A stretch of DNA of 42,614 nucleotides from Klebsiella pneumoniae (GTDB lineage Bacteria; Myxococcota_A; UBA796; SXON01), in assembly GCA_945861635.1 (NCBI GenBank), contig CAMAWH010000042.1:1-42614 (forward strand), read 5' to 3'. The position numbers and the translations under genes were made by a program. Shown piece after piece: positions 34,596 through 42,614 of the stretch (positions within the stretch are counted from its first letter, which is position 1; every line of letters starts with the position of its first letter). Under the pieces are notes generated by a model that saw nothing but the letters and a program-made list of their open reading frames with translations, did not search any database and had not been told where the DNA came from.

Positions 34596-35429
34596 CTACC
34601 GCAGCCAACTCGCCGTATCCTCCGGAAACGCGCCGTGCGTCGCGATACCCGTGGCCTGTTCTATAGCCGAGGAATGGGACACGCGCGGCAGCAGAACGAT
34701 ACGCCAAGGCTCTCCGTCTTCCACGATCATGTCGACCGCCGCGCCACGCAGGGCCGTCGAAATCCGTGCGACCATCGAATCGGCCAACGACGAAACCGCA
34801 AGATACTCGGCGCCCGTGCGGAAATCCCCGCGTCCAACAGCCGGCATCACCCACACCTCAAACGGCGAGCGCGGTGCGTACGCAGCCAGCGCAATCGCGC
34901 CGGCACCGCCGTCTGCATCCCCTGCCCTTCCGGCCACGCGCACCCCGGCGCGGATTTCGTCCTCCCGCCACGACGCGCACGCGCTCGGCGCCACATCGAA
35001 CGGGAGCGCGACGATCTGCCACACCGCGTGATGTCCAACAATCGCACGACGAAACACACGAAAGCCACGCATTCGGGAGTCGTTGCGCAGGTCCGCCACC
35101 CGTGATGCGCCCAGCGAGAGCGCCTTGGACGTCTCGCCCGCGTGCTCGCCAAAAACCAACTCATGCGCGCCTACGGCATCCCGCCAAATGCGGACACCCT
35201 CCCTCCGGATGCGCGCATCTCCCTCGATGCCAAGCGCTGGAGTCGGGTGGGGTATGGCGCGGACGCCGTCACCATCGGCGATCACCGGTGCATTGCCGCG
35301 GCCCGCGGCCTCGGCGCAGAACCAACAATTAGCGGGCGGCGGCTCGGCCACCGGCGGATCGCCAACCCATGCGCTGTTCAGCAGCACCGTCACTCCCGAG
35401 ATCGGGCACGTCCGCAACTCCCGCCTCAT
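34596..35429 (-). CDS. Galactose-1-phosphate uridylyltransferase-like protein lacking the nucleophile
   Basis: The 277-residue protein (ATG 35429) resembles GalT of the HIT superfamily. The N-terminus MRRELRTCPISGVTVLL and CWFC fit the GalT opening and its zinc CxxC. GAHELVFGEH fits the family's conserved His-Glu strand, and FEVWVMP fits the second half-domain. The active-site segment HPHxQ reads HAVWQ here (134-138), so the His that carries the nucleotide in known GalT enzymes is Val136. It is probably not a normal uridylyltransferase; it may bind a sugar nucleotide or glucose 1-phosphate. Its gene follows the GH57 branching-enzyme gene by 58 bp, which ties it to alpha-glucan metabolism. No signal peptide is present. 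Confidence 0.65.
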   Translation of the reverse strand: MRRELRTCPISGVTVLLNSAWVGDPPVAEPPPANCWFCAEAAGRGNAPVIADGDGVRAIPHPTPALGIEGDARIRREGVRIWRDAVGAHELVFGEHAGETSKALSLGASRVADLRNDSRMRGFRVFRRAIVGHHAVWQIVALPFDVAPSACASWREDEIRAGVRVAGRAGDADGGAGAIALAAYAPRSPFEVWVMPAVGRGDFRTGAEYLAVSSLADSMVARISTALRGAAVDMIVEDGEPWRIVLLPRVSHSSAIEQATGIATHGAFPEDTASWLR

Positions 35430-35487
35430 GGACGATGGTCTCGCCGAAAAGGCGCGTTTGCAAAGCAAACGCCCAAAACACACCAAT

Positions 35488-37152
35488 TCAAAGCCACCAC
35501 TCCAAGGACAGGTCGGCGAAGCACGAATCATGCAAAGCCATGTCGTTCAATTCTGCAAACATAATCTCATCGTCCGGAACGCCAGCCGCGCGAGACTCGG
35601 CGATGTTCCCCGCACGATCGAAGCGCGCGAGGTGCTCACAGAAGCGCCGATACCCATAGTCTACCGCGCCGCGCGTGTGAATGACGAATGCCCAATCACT
35701 CGCCTGAAGCAGCAGCAGTTCGCGGGCCGACGCACGCAAGGCGACCGCAACCGAGTCGTCCGTACGCCACGGCAAACGGTGAAGCATGTCGAGGAAACGA
35801 TCCTCCGCACGATGCGAAGCCTCCCATACCCACGTCATCTCGTCATTCAGCCACACGCGATGGTCGCCACCGGCACCCCAACTGCCTTCCGGCAGTGTCA
35901 CGACCGTGTGAGGCGGGTACGCGGCGAGGTGGGCCGAAACCGTGCATGCGTCCACATCCGCCCCCTTCAGCGCGGCCATCACCTCGCGAATGAAGCCCGG
36001 ACCCTCGTGCCACCAGTGCCCAAACAGTTCGGCGTCGAAGGGCGCGATAACCACACCCGCATGGCCCACTTTCTCGCGATGGCGAATCAGGAGGGAGCGC
36101 ACAGTAGCAGCAAAGTGTTGGGCGTGTGAGTAGAGTGCGGCCGGGACGTCATCGGGGACGTACGCCTGCTTCTCTCCCAGACCGGTGCGTGGGGCGGTTA
36201 CTTTCCAATAGTGCAAGCCGTCGTTGCCGTGCCGCTTGTGAAACTCAAGGTACCGACCGTCACCGGGGTACCCAACCTCTCCCGACCAGACCTGCTCACT
36301 CACCTCGGGATGGCGGGCGAGTGCAACCAGGCGCGCCGGACCGCCATCGGAGGAAATTCCGTGCGGCGTCAGCACATTACGCCACCCGCGCGGGCCGTCC
36401 CATTCTGCCTGCGCCCAATCCACCTTGCGAAAGGATCCGTCCTCCATCACGCCCTCACTACGAGCCCCAGCCACAAGATGGGCGTCCACGACGAAGAACC
36501 CAACCCCTTCGTGGGCGAAGATCTCCTCGACCCCCGCACGCCATACCGGCGTGCGATCCAAGACCGGCGGCGTCCATGGACCCGCCGGACGATAGGCACA
36601 TTCCGGGAGCCAGGCGCCGCGCGGTCGGAACCCGAGGATGCGCATGCTCGTGTGCACGCCCGCGCGGACCTGAGCCCGAGACGACGCGTCATGGCGTAGG
36701 AGCGGCATGTAGCCATGGGTGGCATTCGAGGTGAGGATTTCCACGGCGCCGGCGCGATCCAGCCGCGCAAACGCAGCGGGGAGGTCGCGCCCGATCGCCT
36801 CGAACTGCGCCGTGAGCGCGGCGTACCGCTCTTGCCAACACACCGCCAGAAAAGCCAAGTGGCCGTCTCCTCGGGTGGAAAACTCGGCCTCGTCACGCTT
36901 CGCGCGCCCTTCCTGTTCCCCAAGCCAGCGCACAAAACCTTTCTTGAAGTGGATGTTTGCCAACTGTTCAAGGAGAATGGGCGTGAGTCCGAGCGTGAGG
37001 GGGCAGCCGCCGTCGGACAAAATAGAGAGCAGCGGCAGGTAGGTCTGTGCCGCCGCCTCGTAGAGCCAGACCTCTCCGTGGGGCCACTTTCCATGGTGCA
37101 GCACCCACGGCAAATGCCCGTGGAGTACCAGGCAAAACGACCCGACCGGCAC
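35488..37152 (-). CDS. GH57 1,4-alpha-glucan branching enzyme
   Basis: The start is GTG 37152, which overlaps the upstream stop as TAGTG and puts the family's conserved start (GSFCLVLHGHLPWV) near the N-terminus. The product of 554 residues matches GH57 branching enzymes of the Thermus/Thermococcus type. HGHLPWV is conserved region 1. GAWLPECAYRP holds the nucleophile Glu184, at the same position as in the Thermus enzyme. PFDAELFGHWW holds the catalytic Asp373. The C-terminal part is the DUF1957-type helical domain with LLLLQASDWAF. The enzyme transfers alpha-1,4-glucan segments to make alpha-1,6 branches in glycogen and is cytoplasmic. Translational coupling to the upstream GH57 gene suggests that the two proteins are needed together. 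Confidence 0.92.
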   Translation of the reverse strand: MPVGSFCLVLHGHLPWVLHHGKWPHGEVWLYEAAAQTYLPLLSILSDGGCPLTLGLTPILLEQLANIHFKKGFVRWLGEQEGRAKRDEAEFSTRGDGHLAFLAVCWQERYAALTAQFEAIGRDLPAAFARLDRAGAVEILTSNATHGYMPLLRHDASSRAQVRAGVHTSMRILGFRPRGAWLPECAYRPAGPWTPPVLDRTPVWRAGVEEIFAHEGVGFFVVDAHLVAGARSEGVMEDGSFRKVDWAQAEWDGPRGWRNVLTPHGISSDGGPARLVALARHPEVSEQVWSGEVGYPGDGRYLEFHKRHGNDGLHYWKVTAPRTGLGEKQAYVPDDVPAALYSHAQHFAATVRSLLIRHREKVGHAGVVIAPFDAELFGHWWHEGPGFIREVMAALKGADVDACTVSAHLAAYPPHTVVTLPEGSWGAGGDHRVWLNDEMTWVWEASHRAEDRFLDMLHRLPWRTDDSVAVALRASARELLLLQASDWAFVIHTRGAVDYGYRRFCEHLARFDRAGNIAESRAAGVPDDEIMFAELNDMALHDSCFADLSLEWWL

Positions 37153-39386
37153 TACGCTTCCAGAGAGAGGGAGAGGTCGATCCTGCGTCGTTCCGTCCCC
37201 CAGAGCTCCATCGGCCACCAAAAGTAAAGCGCCGTACCCTGGTAGAGTGCGGCCAACCCGGCGGGTGTGCGGGAAACGGTTTCAATGGGGAAGTGCCAAA
37301 GCCGCCCGCTCTGCTGAAGCGAGACCGTAAGGCGCCAACCGCGATTGATATCGACGAGGGAGATCTCCGTCAAATCGTCGATTTCTCCCGCTTCCGTCGG
37401 TGGAACACGGCGACCACCCGCCGTCTCGAGAAAGGTTTCGGCATGCCGCGCGGAATCGAGGTTCAGGTTCAGTTCGACGGCGAACCGGGTACGAATCGGT
37501 TCGTGGTATCGATTGGACACCTCGTAGCGCACATCCACCACCGGCAAATCCCGCGAGTACACATAGCGCTTGACCACCCGCACCAGCCGGAGCGCAGCCC
37601 CCTCCGTGACATTTCCATCTCTCGCGAGCGTGATCGTTGCGCTATTCTCGTCGTCCTCAACGGAGAGCTGCTGGTACTCCGCGCCGACGAAATCACCGGT
37701 CTCCGGGAAGCGCCCCTTCCGCACGTTGTCAAGGCTCGCCTCCGGTCCCAAAAAATGGTCCACGAACGAGGCGCGGACGGAACGATCGATATGGAGCTTG
37801 CTGTGCAGATTCGGCTCGGCGAGCTTCACCGGACGCTCCACCTCATCGGCCGTGTTTTCGTCCGTGGCCTCCTCATCCTCAATCTCGATGGTTGCCGGAT
37901 CGGGAGCGTCGGGCAGGAGGTAGGGGAGGTTTTCGCCACGCTGAATGACGTCGTGATGCGATTCAGGCAGGCGGGTGCGGACGTTCAGCACGTTTCCGGG
38001 CAGCGACCACGAGTCCAACTCGACCAGCGCACCGCCGAGCGCGGGTGCAACGATGCCGCACCATGACGGCGTGCGCACCAAAACCTCCGGTCTACCATCA
38101 CAATCATAGTCCGCCTGCTCCACGGAAAGACGGCCCGCCTCTCCGAGTGCCGCTGCGATCGTGTACTCCGCGCGAAGGAGGTTGGCCCACGCCTGCGCCC
38201 GAATGTCGCCATCCTGCGCGCCGACGTCCGTGCCGAGGACGTAGGCCGCGCCGTTCTGTCCGCGGTAGAGCGCGGCCGTCGCCTCCTCCAGGGCCTCCGA
38301 CAGGCGCTCGCCCTCTCCAGCGCCGTCCTGTCCGCGCCGCACCTCTTCGCGCAGCATGTTGCGCAGCCGCAACACCTCACGCGACGCGCGCAACATGCGC
38401 TTGTGCAAGCGATTGATCTCCGGGAAGGAGCCGAGGATCTGCTCCCACGAGGCGGGCCGAACGAAAGGCGCGGCACGCTCGATGCCCGGATCTTCTCCAC
38501 GGCGAATGTCGAATACGAGCCGAGTGTAGGCCGAGCCCAGGCCCCCGAGAGAGGCGGCGGCGACGGGCAGCGAGGCAGACGCCTGCGGGTACGAAACGGC
38601 CGTTGGACGAAGGCGATCGACGACCGTGGAAAAGGAGACGAGCTTGAGCCAGTGCTGATTTTCCGTGAGCTCCGTAAAGAAGCGCCGCACCCAACTCCGC
38701 TTGCCGTCAAAACATCGCGTGGCGCTGCTTTCCAATGCCGCGCCGAACGCTTCACCGGGCACGCTCAACGTGACCGAGCGGTGGCCCTTCCGCGCGCGAA
38801 TCGCAAGCTGTTCAAGGATGCGCTTCGGAGGCGCGTCGGGGACCATGCGCGAGATCCGGCCGGCCACGCAGAAGAGGGCGAGCGCCGTGCCTTCTCTCTC
38901 CGTGAGGTAGTAGCCGTCCCCCGCGACCGGGGGCGAGAACTGTGATTCCTCCAGAAGCGTATAGTGGAGCCCCATCCTGCCAAGCACACGGGCTGCGCCT
39001 GGGTCCCATGCGCAGTACGGGAGCCACGCGCCGCGGATGCGCGGATCTCCGTGCTGTTTCCACCAGCGGAGCGTTTGCTGAATCTGCCCGACAGCATCAC
39101 GTTCCGGCAACGCCGGAAGCACGCCACCGCCGTGCAAGCCACCGACGATTTCGACACGACCGGACTGGGCAAGCGACACCAAACGGTCGAGATGAACCGA
39201 CGCGTGCGCCTCCATCCACTCCAGCAATTGCCCGCTCCAGTGCATCGACACACGGATGGCCGGGAACTCCTCGATCAGCTCCAGGAGCGGAAAGTAGGCG
39301 CGAGTGGCGGCACGACGCACATCATCCCCGCTGGTACCCGGCGGCTGGGTGTTGGGAATGTGGAGGGTGAGCCCGATCTGTTGCAC
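37152..39386 (-). CDS. GH57 4-alpha-glucanotransferase/amylase-like protein, probable pseudoenzyme
   Basis: The 744-residue protein (GTG start) has the fold signatures of the GH57 4-alpha-glucanotransferase/amylase group. These are a degenerate region 1 (LHIPNTQPPG), SMHWSGQLLEWM, GRVEIVGG, GAWLPYCAW, and a C-terminal beta domain (DUF1926-like) from about residue 410 with an acidic insert near 505. Both catalytic positions are changed. The nucleophile Glu of the family motif GxWLxExxW is Tyr124, and the acid/base Asp of DDGEKFG is Pro210 (VPGEAFG). It should therefore bind glucan without cleaving it. GH57 homologues without catalytic residues are known. Its stop overlaps the branching-enzyme start, so it may act as a partner or targeting subunit. 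Confidence 0.85.
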   Translation of the reverse strand: MQQIGLTLHIPNTQPPGTSGDDVRRAATRAYFPLLELIEEFPAIRVSMHWSGQLLEWMEAHASVHLDRLVSLAQSGRVEIVGGLHGGGVLPALPERDAVGQIQQTLRWWKQHGDPRIRGAWLPYCAWDPGAARVLGRMGLHYTLLEESQFSPPVAGDGYYLTEREGTALALFCVAGRISRMVPDAPPKRILEQLAIRARKGHRSVTLSVPGEAFGAALESSATRCFDGKRSWVRRFFTELTENQHWLKLVSFSTVVDRLRPTAVSYPQASASLPVAAASLGGLGSAYTRLVFDIRRGEDPGIERAAPFVRPASWEQILGSFPEINRLHKRMLRASREVLRLRNMLREEVRRGQDGAGEGERLSEALEEATAALYRGQNGAAYVLGTDVGAQDGDIRAQAWANLLRAEYTIAAALGEAGRLSVEQADYDCDGRPEVLVRTPSWCGIVAPALGGALVELDSWSLPGNVLNVRTRLPESHHDVIQRGENLPYLLPDAPDPATIEIEDEEATDENTADEVERPVKLAEPNLHSKLHIDRSVRASFVDHFLGPEASLDNVRKGRFPETGDFVGAEYQQLSVEDDENSATITLARDGNVTEGAALRLVRVVKRYVYSRDLPVVDVRYEVSNRYHEPIRTRFAVELNLNLDSARHAETFLETAGGRRVPPTEAGEIDDLTEISLVDINRGWRLTVSLQQSGRLWHFPIETVSRTPAGLAALYQGTALYFWWPMELWGTERRRIDLSLSLEA

Positions 39387-39409
39387 GGCGGCATGCTATC
39401 CCCTCCCGC

Positions 39410-40393
39410 ATGCGCAGGCTTGCAGCGCTCGCTCTTGGAATCAGCGTGGCGGTCGCACTCGTGTACGCGGGCGAGATGCAACAGCGGAAGCGGGAAACCG
39501 GAAGTTTCATGCGCATACCGGACCTGCGCTACGCGCTTCTGGAGCCCGAGATGGGCCGTCGCGGCTACAGCGACAAGTTGACGCCGCAGCCGAAAGGCGG
39601 CGACGTCCGCAATTTTCTTGCGGTGGGGGATAGCGTCACGTTCGGCGTGGGAGTCGGGCCTCTGGACGCCTGGCCGGGGGCGCTGCGGGAACGGCTCGGT
39701 GCGCGGCACACGCAGGTCTACAACTTCGGCGTGGCGGGTTGGGATGCCGAGCAGGTGGCGACGTTTTTGGAAACGCGGGCGATGGCGTGGGTCCCCGACG
39801 GAATTCTTTGGGGCGCGTATGCCAACGACCTGTTTCCGACCGAGGTGATTCACGCCAGTTCCAGCGGGACGTCGATCTTTGTGGGCAACGTCGTTCCGGA
39901 GGGGGCGAGGGTGCTTCCACGGGGCTGGGGCGAATGGCTGCTACCCAGGAGCGCGCTGTTCCGGCACTTTCAGGCGGGGGCATACGAGCGCGCACTTGCG
40001 TCGATGAAGGTGCCGCCGCGTGACCCCGAGCGGTTTGGCGCCGCCGTCGATCGCATCATGGCATGGTCGGAGTCTACGGGCGTTCCCGTCCTGGTCATCG
40101 CGATACCGCCGCACGCGACGTACGGCACGTGCGATGTTGAACCCTGCCTTTCCATGAAGGAGTGGTATCCGGAGATGACGGCGCTGCTCCGCGCCCGCGG
40201 GGTCCTGTACGTGGACATCGACCCGGTTTGGCAGGGGCGAGCGCCCTTCTGGTGCCTGTCGATGGGGGCGGACCCGGACCACCCGAACGCGGACGGGCAC
40301 CGGCTGATCGTGGACACCATCGCGCCGATCGTAGACGCGTTGGTGGCGGTGCCGACGAACGACCGACCGCGCCATCGGAGGCCCAGGCGTTAG
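39410..40393 (+). CDS. SGNH/GDSL hydrolase family protein, membrane-anchored
   Basis: The 327-residue protein begins with a hydrophobic signal or anchor (LAALALGISVAVALVYA). It shows all four SGNH blocks: GDSVTFG with Ser75, the Gly block NFGVAGW, the Asn block GAYANDLF with Asn139, and the DxxH block DPDHPNADGH. It is thus a likely esterase or acyl-transfer hydrolase acting outside the cytoplasm; the substrate is unknown. Two Cys pairs (TCDVEPC) may form a disulfide. The gene is divergent from the GH57 pseudoenzyme gene with only 23 bp between the start codons, and it converges on the permease gene with 30 bp between stops. Confidence 0.85.
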   Translation: MRRLAALALGISVAVALVYAGEMQQRKRETGSFMRIPDLRYALLEPEMGRRGYSDKLTPQPKGGDVRNFLAVGDSVTFGVGVGPLDAWPGALRERLGARHTQVYNFGVAGWDAEQVATFLETRAMAWVPDGILWGAYANDLFPTEVIHASSSGTSIFVGNVVPEGARVLPRGWGEWLLPRSALFRHFQAGAYERALASMKVPPRDPERFGAAVDRIMAWSESTGVPVLVIAIPPHATYGTCDVEPCLSMKEWYPEMTALLRARGVLYVDIDPVWQGRAPFWCLSMGADPDHPNADGHRLIVDTIAPIVDALVAVPTNDRPRHRRPRR

Positions 40394-40423
40394 GATCGAC
40401 GGGGTGCCCAGGGGGTCCAAAAC

Positions 40424-41611
40424 TCATCGCAGCAAGGCGAATGGCTCGGGAGCGGAGTGGCGAAACGCCACCGCGGCGGCGAGCGCACAGAGCACCACTG
40501 AGGCGGTGAAGTAGAGCGGATACCCCAACGCATCCGCCACGAACCCACTCGCGATGGCTGCCAACCCCTGTGCAATGACGACGACGCTGGCCTGGACGGT
40601 GTAATCGACGCCCTCACTTCCGACGCGACACACGTCCATCATCGCAGTGAACAGCGCGGCAGTGGCCATGCCGGAAGAGAGGTGCTCGGTGACCACCGCA
40701 ACGTAGGCCCAATCCAATCCGCGCACACTTGCGACGGCGTACAGGATCATCGTGCCGGTTTGGAGGGCAGCAAACGTGACGAGCGCGGTCCTGCGGCCGA
40801 GGTGGATCACGAGCATGCCGCCGAGGATTGCGCCGATCAAGCCCATCGCCGAGCCCACGGTCCCGATCAACCAGCCGATATCCGCAAGCGTGAGTCCGGC
40901 ATCAACGAGGAAGGGGCGTACCATGCCCGTTCCAAGTGCATCGCCCACCTTGTAGACGACGAGCAGGAGCAGCCACGCGCGCGCGCCCGGGCGGGCGAAC
41001 CAAACATGGAGATGGGCCGACGCCACCTTCGTATTCGGCGGCGCCGGACGACGTGGAGCGCTTGCGGTGAGCAGCACCGGGATCGTCGCGACAGCAAGAA
41101 TGGCGGCCGCCGTGAGAAAGGTGCGCGACCAACCGAGCCGATCGAACGCGATGAGCAGCGCGCCGCCCCCGATCATCATTCCGGCGCGGTAGCCGGCGAC
41201 CTGAATCCCGTTGCCCCAACCCCGCTCGGAAGGCTCCAGCATGTCTACCGCAAGCGCGTCCGTCGCTATGTCCTGAGTGGCGGCGAATAGATTTGTGCAT
41301 ACGATGGCGATCAGCACGATCGACAGGGCGCCGGGGGGCATGAACGCAATCGCAACGAGCAACACGATCGCGCCGCACTGCAACGGAAGGATGAACGCGC
41401 GCCGGGGGAGCGGAGAGCGATCCACCATGGGAGACCATAGGAATTTTAGCGCCCATGGCAGCGCAAGTAGATTTGTCAACCCGATGGCGCCAAGCGAATG
41501 CCCGCCTTGTCGCATCCACACTGGCATGGCTTGCGTGAAGAGACCGAACGGCAGCCCCTGCGAAAGGTACAACGAGAGCAACAGCAGCATCTTGCCGTGC
41601 GCCCGAACCAT
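40424..41611 (-). CDS. AmpG-like major facilitator permease (PAT family)
   Basis: The 395-residue protein has about twelve hydrophobic segments. It carries the AmpG/PAT-family signatures near the N-terminus (YLSQGLPFGLFTQAMPVW), LPWALKFLWSPMVD in the first inner loop, and ATQDIATDALAVDML in the middle. AmpG proteins import anhydromuropeptides released from the cell wall; related PAT proteins carry acetyl-CoA or other solutes. No ampD, nagZ or ampC gene is nearby. It starts 3 bp after the stop of a GH57 gene on the same strand, so a sugar or glucan-derived substrate is possible. The specificity is unproven. Confidence 0.85.
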   Translation of the reverse strand: MVRAHGKMLLLLSLYLSQGLPFGLFTQAMPVWMRQGGHSLGAIGLTNLLALPWALKFLWSPMVDRSPLPRRAFILPLQCGAIVLLVAIAFMPPGALSIVLIAIVCTNLFAATQDIATDALAVDMLEPSERGWGNGIQVAGYRAGMMIGGGALLIAFDRLGWSRTFLTAAAILAVATIPVLLTASAPRRPAPPNTKVASAHLHVWFARPGARAWLLLLVVYKVGDALGTGMVRPFLVDAGLTLADIGWLIGTVGSAMGLIGAILGGMLVIHLGRRTALVTFAALQTGTMILYAVASVRGLDWAYVAVVTEHLSSGMATAALFTAMMDVCRVGSEGVDYTVQASVVVIAQGLAAIASGFVADALGYPLYFTASVVLCALAAAVAFRHSAPEPFALLR

Positions 41612-41614
41612 CGG

Positions 41615-42614
41615 TCAAACGCCGCTTGTACGAGTTTTCAACCGCGTACCGGGCAGGTCGAAGTGACCCTCGGGCGGGAACCGGATGGAGCCGGGACCGT
41701 GGACGACGAGCCGAGGGCCGGTGGCCGGCGTGGCTGCGGGTGGCTGCGAGAGTTCCGCACGCCATCCGTCCATCGGAGGGACGACGCGCGCGACCCAGAC
41801 CCCTGCGCGCTCGCCGAAGTCCACGCCGCTAGGGATGGACGTCGCCATGGCGCCGAGGCGAAGCTCGACGTGACCCGCGGCCGCCCACGTGAACCAATCG
41901 TCCGGCCCTGCGGGAGAGTCCTGAGGGAGCGGAGCGGATGGCGGTGAAATCGTTGGAAGGGAGTGTTTGATGGGGTGGGCCAGCGACCCCGGCACCGGCG
42001 CGCCCATCGCGCGGTATGCAGCCGTGACGTGGGCGCGAAAAAGCACGTCAAAGTCGGCGGCAAAGGGCGTGTCAAACTCGGGGCCGTACCACCAGAACCA
42101 ATCGCTCCCCTCCGCCTTCAGCAGCGATTCATGCGCCTCGACGGGCCGACCCCGCAGGTTCCACTCGCGACGCGCGTCCGCGAGAGCCTGCCACGCGGCG
42201 TGGTCCTCCGCATCTCCAATCCAGATGTTGAAGTCCGCGTTGATCCAGCTGCCCGTGTGCAGGTGAGTGATTCGTGCAGGTTCATCCTTCGCAAAATCGC
42301 TGCATGTCCGAGTCGGATGTGAGAAGAGCGCCCGCAGGAAGTCGCGGCCGGCATCGCGAAACGCCTCCCACGGATTTTCTCCATCGAGCGCAAGCAGGAC
42401 AGGGCGAGTCCCGGTGCGGGCAACGAGATCCGCTGCGGCCGCGCGGCCCTCCCAGCTTGCATATTGGAAGCCGATCCGGTCCGATAGTGCGCGGTCGCGA
42501 AAGAGGACGCGGATGTCGTTGTCCGCAAACGTCCACGGCGAATGATGGTCCCCATCGGCGTGCTCGGAGCGCGTCAGGATGCCCTCATCCGTCGCAAGCC
42601 AGACAAAGCCGGCT
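41615..42614 (-). CDS. GH57 amylopullulanase/amylase-type glycosidase (5'-partial)
   Basis: This minus-strand frame is open from the right edge to TGA 41615, about 332 codons, and the N-terminus lies outside the window. It has the C-terminal half of a GH57 catalytic domain of the amylopullulanase-like (COG1449) type: VWLATDEGIL at the edge, GDHHSPWTF, then LALDGENPWEAF with the Asp/Glu of conserved region 4. HTGSWINADFNIWIG and EGSDWFWWYGPEFD follow, then a helical part and a beta tail. Region 3 with the nucleophile is not in the window. Members of this group hydrolyse alpha-1,4 and sometimes alpha-1,6 glucans. It lies 3 bp upstream of the AmpG-like permease gene and is probably co-transcribed with it. 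Confidence 0.88.
   Translation of the reverse strand, partial: AGFVWLATDEGILTRSEHADGDHHSPWTFADNDIRVLFRDRALSDRIGFQYASWEGRAAAADLVARTGTRPVLLALDGENPWEAFRDAGRDFLRALFSHPTRTCSDFAKDEPARITHLHTGSWINADFNIWIGDAEDHAAWQALADARREWNLRGRPVEAHESLLKAEGSDWFWWYGPEFDTPFAADFDVLFRAHVTAAYRAMGAPVPGSLAHPIKHSLPTISPPSAPLPQDSPAGPDDWFTWAAAGHVELRLGAMATSIPSGVDFGERAGVWVARVVPPMDGWRAELSQPPAATPATGPRLVVHGPGSIRFPPEGHFDLPGTRLKTRTSGV

Noticed and set aside
40424..41611. The permease as part of a beta-lactamase/peptidoglycan recycling locus
   Set aside because: No ampC, ampR, ampD or nagZ homologue is nearby; the context is alpha-glucan metabolism, so only the AmpG-like fold is claimed.

Overview
This is a roughly 42.6 kb piece of GC-rich chromosomal DNA from a gram-negative bacterium, most likely a myxobacterium or relative (Myxococcota). 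The sequence evidence is: three surface proteins with MYXO-CTERM-like tails (a Cys/Gly cluster, one hydrophobic helix, an Arg cluster); long arrays of Asp/Cys repeats of the MopE 'putative metal-binding' type; a PEGA-type Ser/Thr kinase remnant; DUF222-like HNH genes; GH57 glucan enzymes; and about a dozen lipoproteins with very short signal peptides. No tRNA, rRNA, CRISPR array, phage module or insertion sequence was seen.

Layout. (a) 1-4261 is a gene graveyard: a truncated TPR/PEGA-type gene joined to a frameshifted kinase remnant, one intact HNH-family gene between two decayed relatives, a REP-like hairpin, and a broken FG-GAP lipoprotein gene. (b) 4473-14258 is a lipoprotein block: two unknown lipoproteins, a 2OG-Fe(II) oxygenase coupled to a VWA lipoprotein, a MopE/Gly-rich lipoprotein, a lipoprotein ending in an S74 self-cleaving domain, and an Asp-box propeller lipoprotein. 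(c) 14271-16259 holds an aspartoacylase-family hydrolase, a small membrane protein and rpmB (ribosomal protein bL28), the only clear core gene. (d) 16284-21451 encodes two right-handed beta-helix surface proteins. (e) 34503 down to 21409, minus strand, is a tightly packed seven-gene run: two MopE-repeat proteins with MYXO-CTERM-like tails, an alpha/beta hydrolase lipoprotein, a monoheme-type lipoprotein, a Tyr-rich lipoprotein, a PSCyt/DUF1588-type lipoprotein and a Tat-exported DUF1501 protein. A 10-bp inverted repeat lies directly before its first start codon. (f) 34596-42614 is an alpha-glucan cluster: three GH57 proteins (one a probable pseudoenzyme), a GalT-like protein without the nucleophilic His, an AmpG-like permease and an SGNH hydrolase.

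How the genes may work together. Region (e) is the best candidate for an undescribed system. It looks like an envelope-exported assembly combining metal-binding repeat proteins with haem-type CxxCH proteins and DUF1501; its substrate is unknown. Region (f) looks like cytoplasmic glycogen or maltodextrin metabolism, with a catalytically dead GH57 translationally coupled to an intact branching enzyme. Functions in (a), (b) and (d) can be stated only at the level of fold and cell location.
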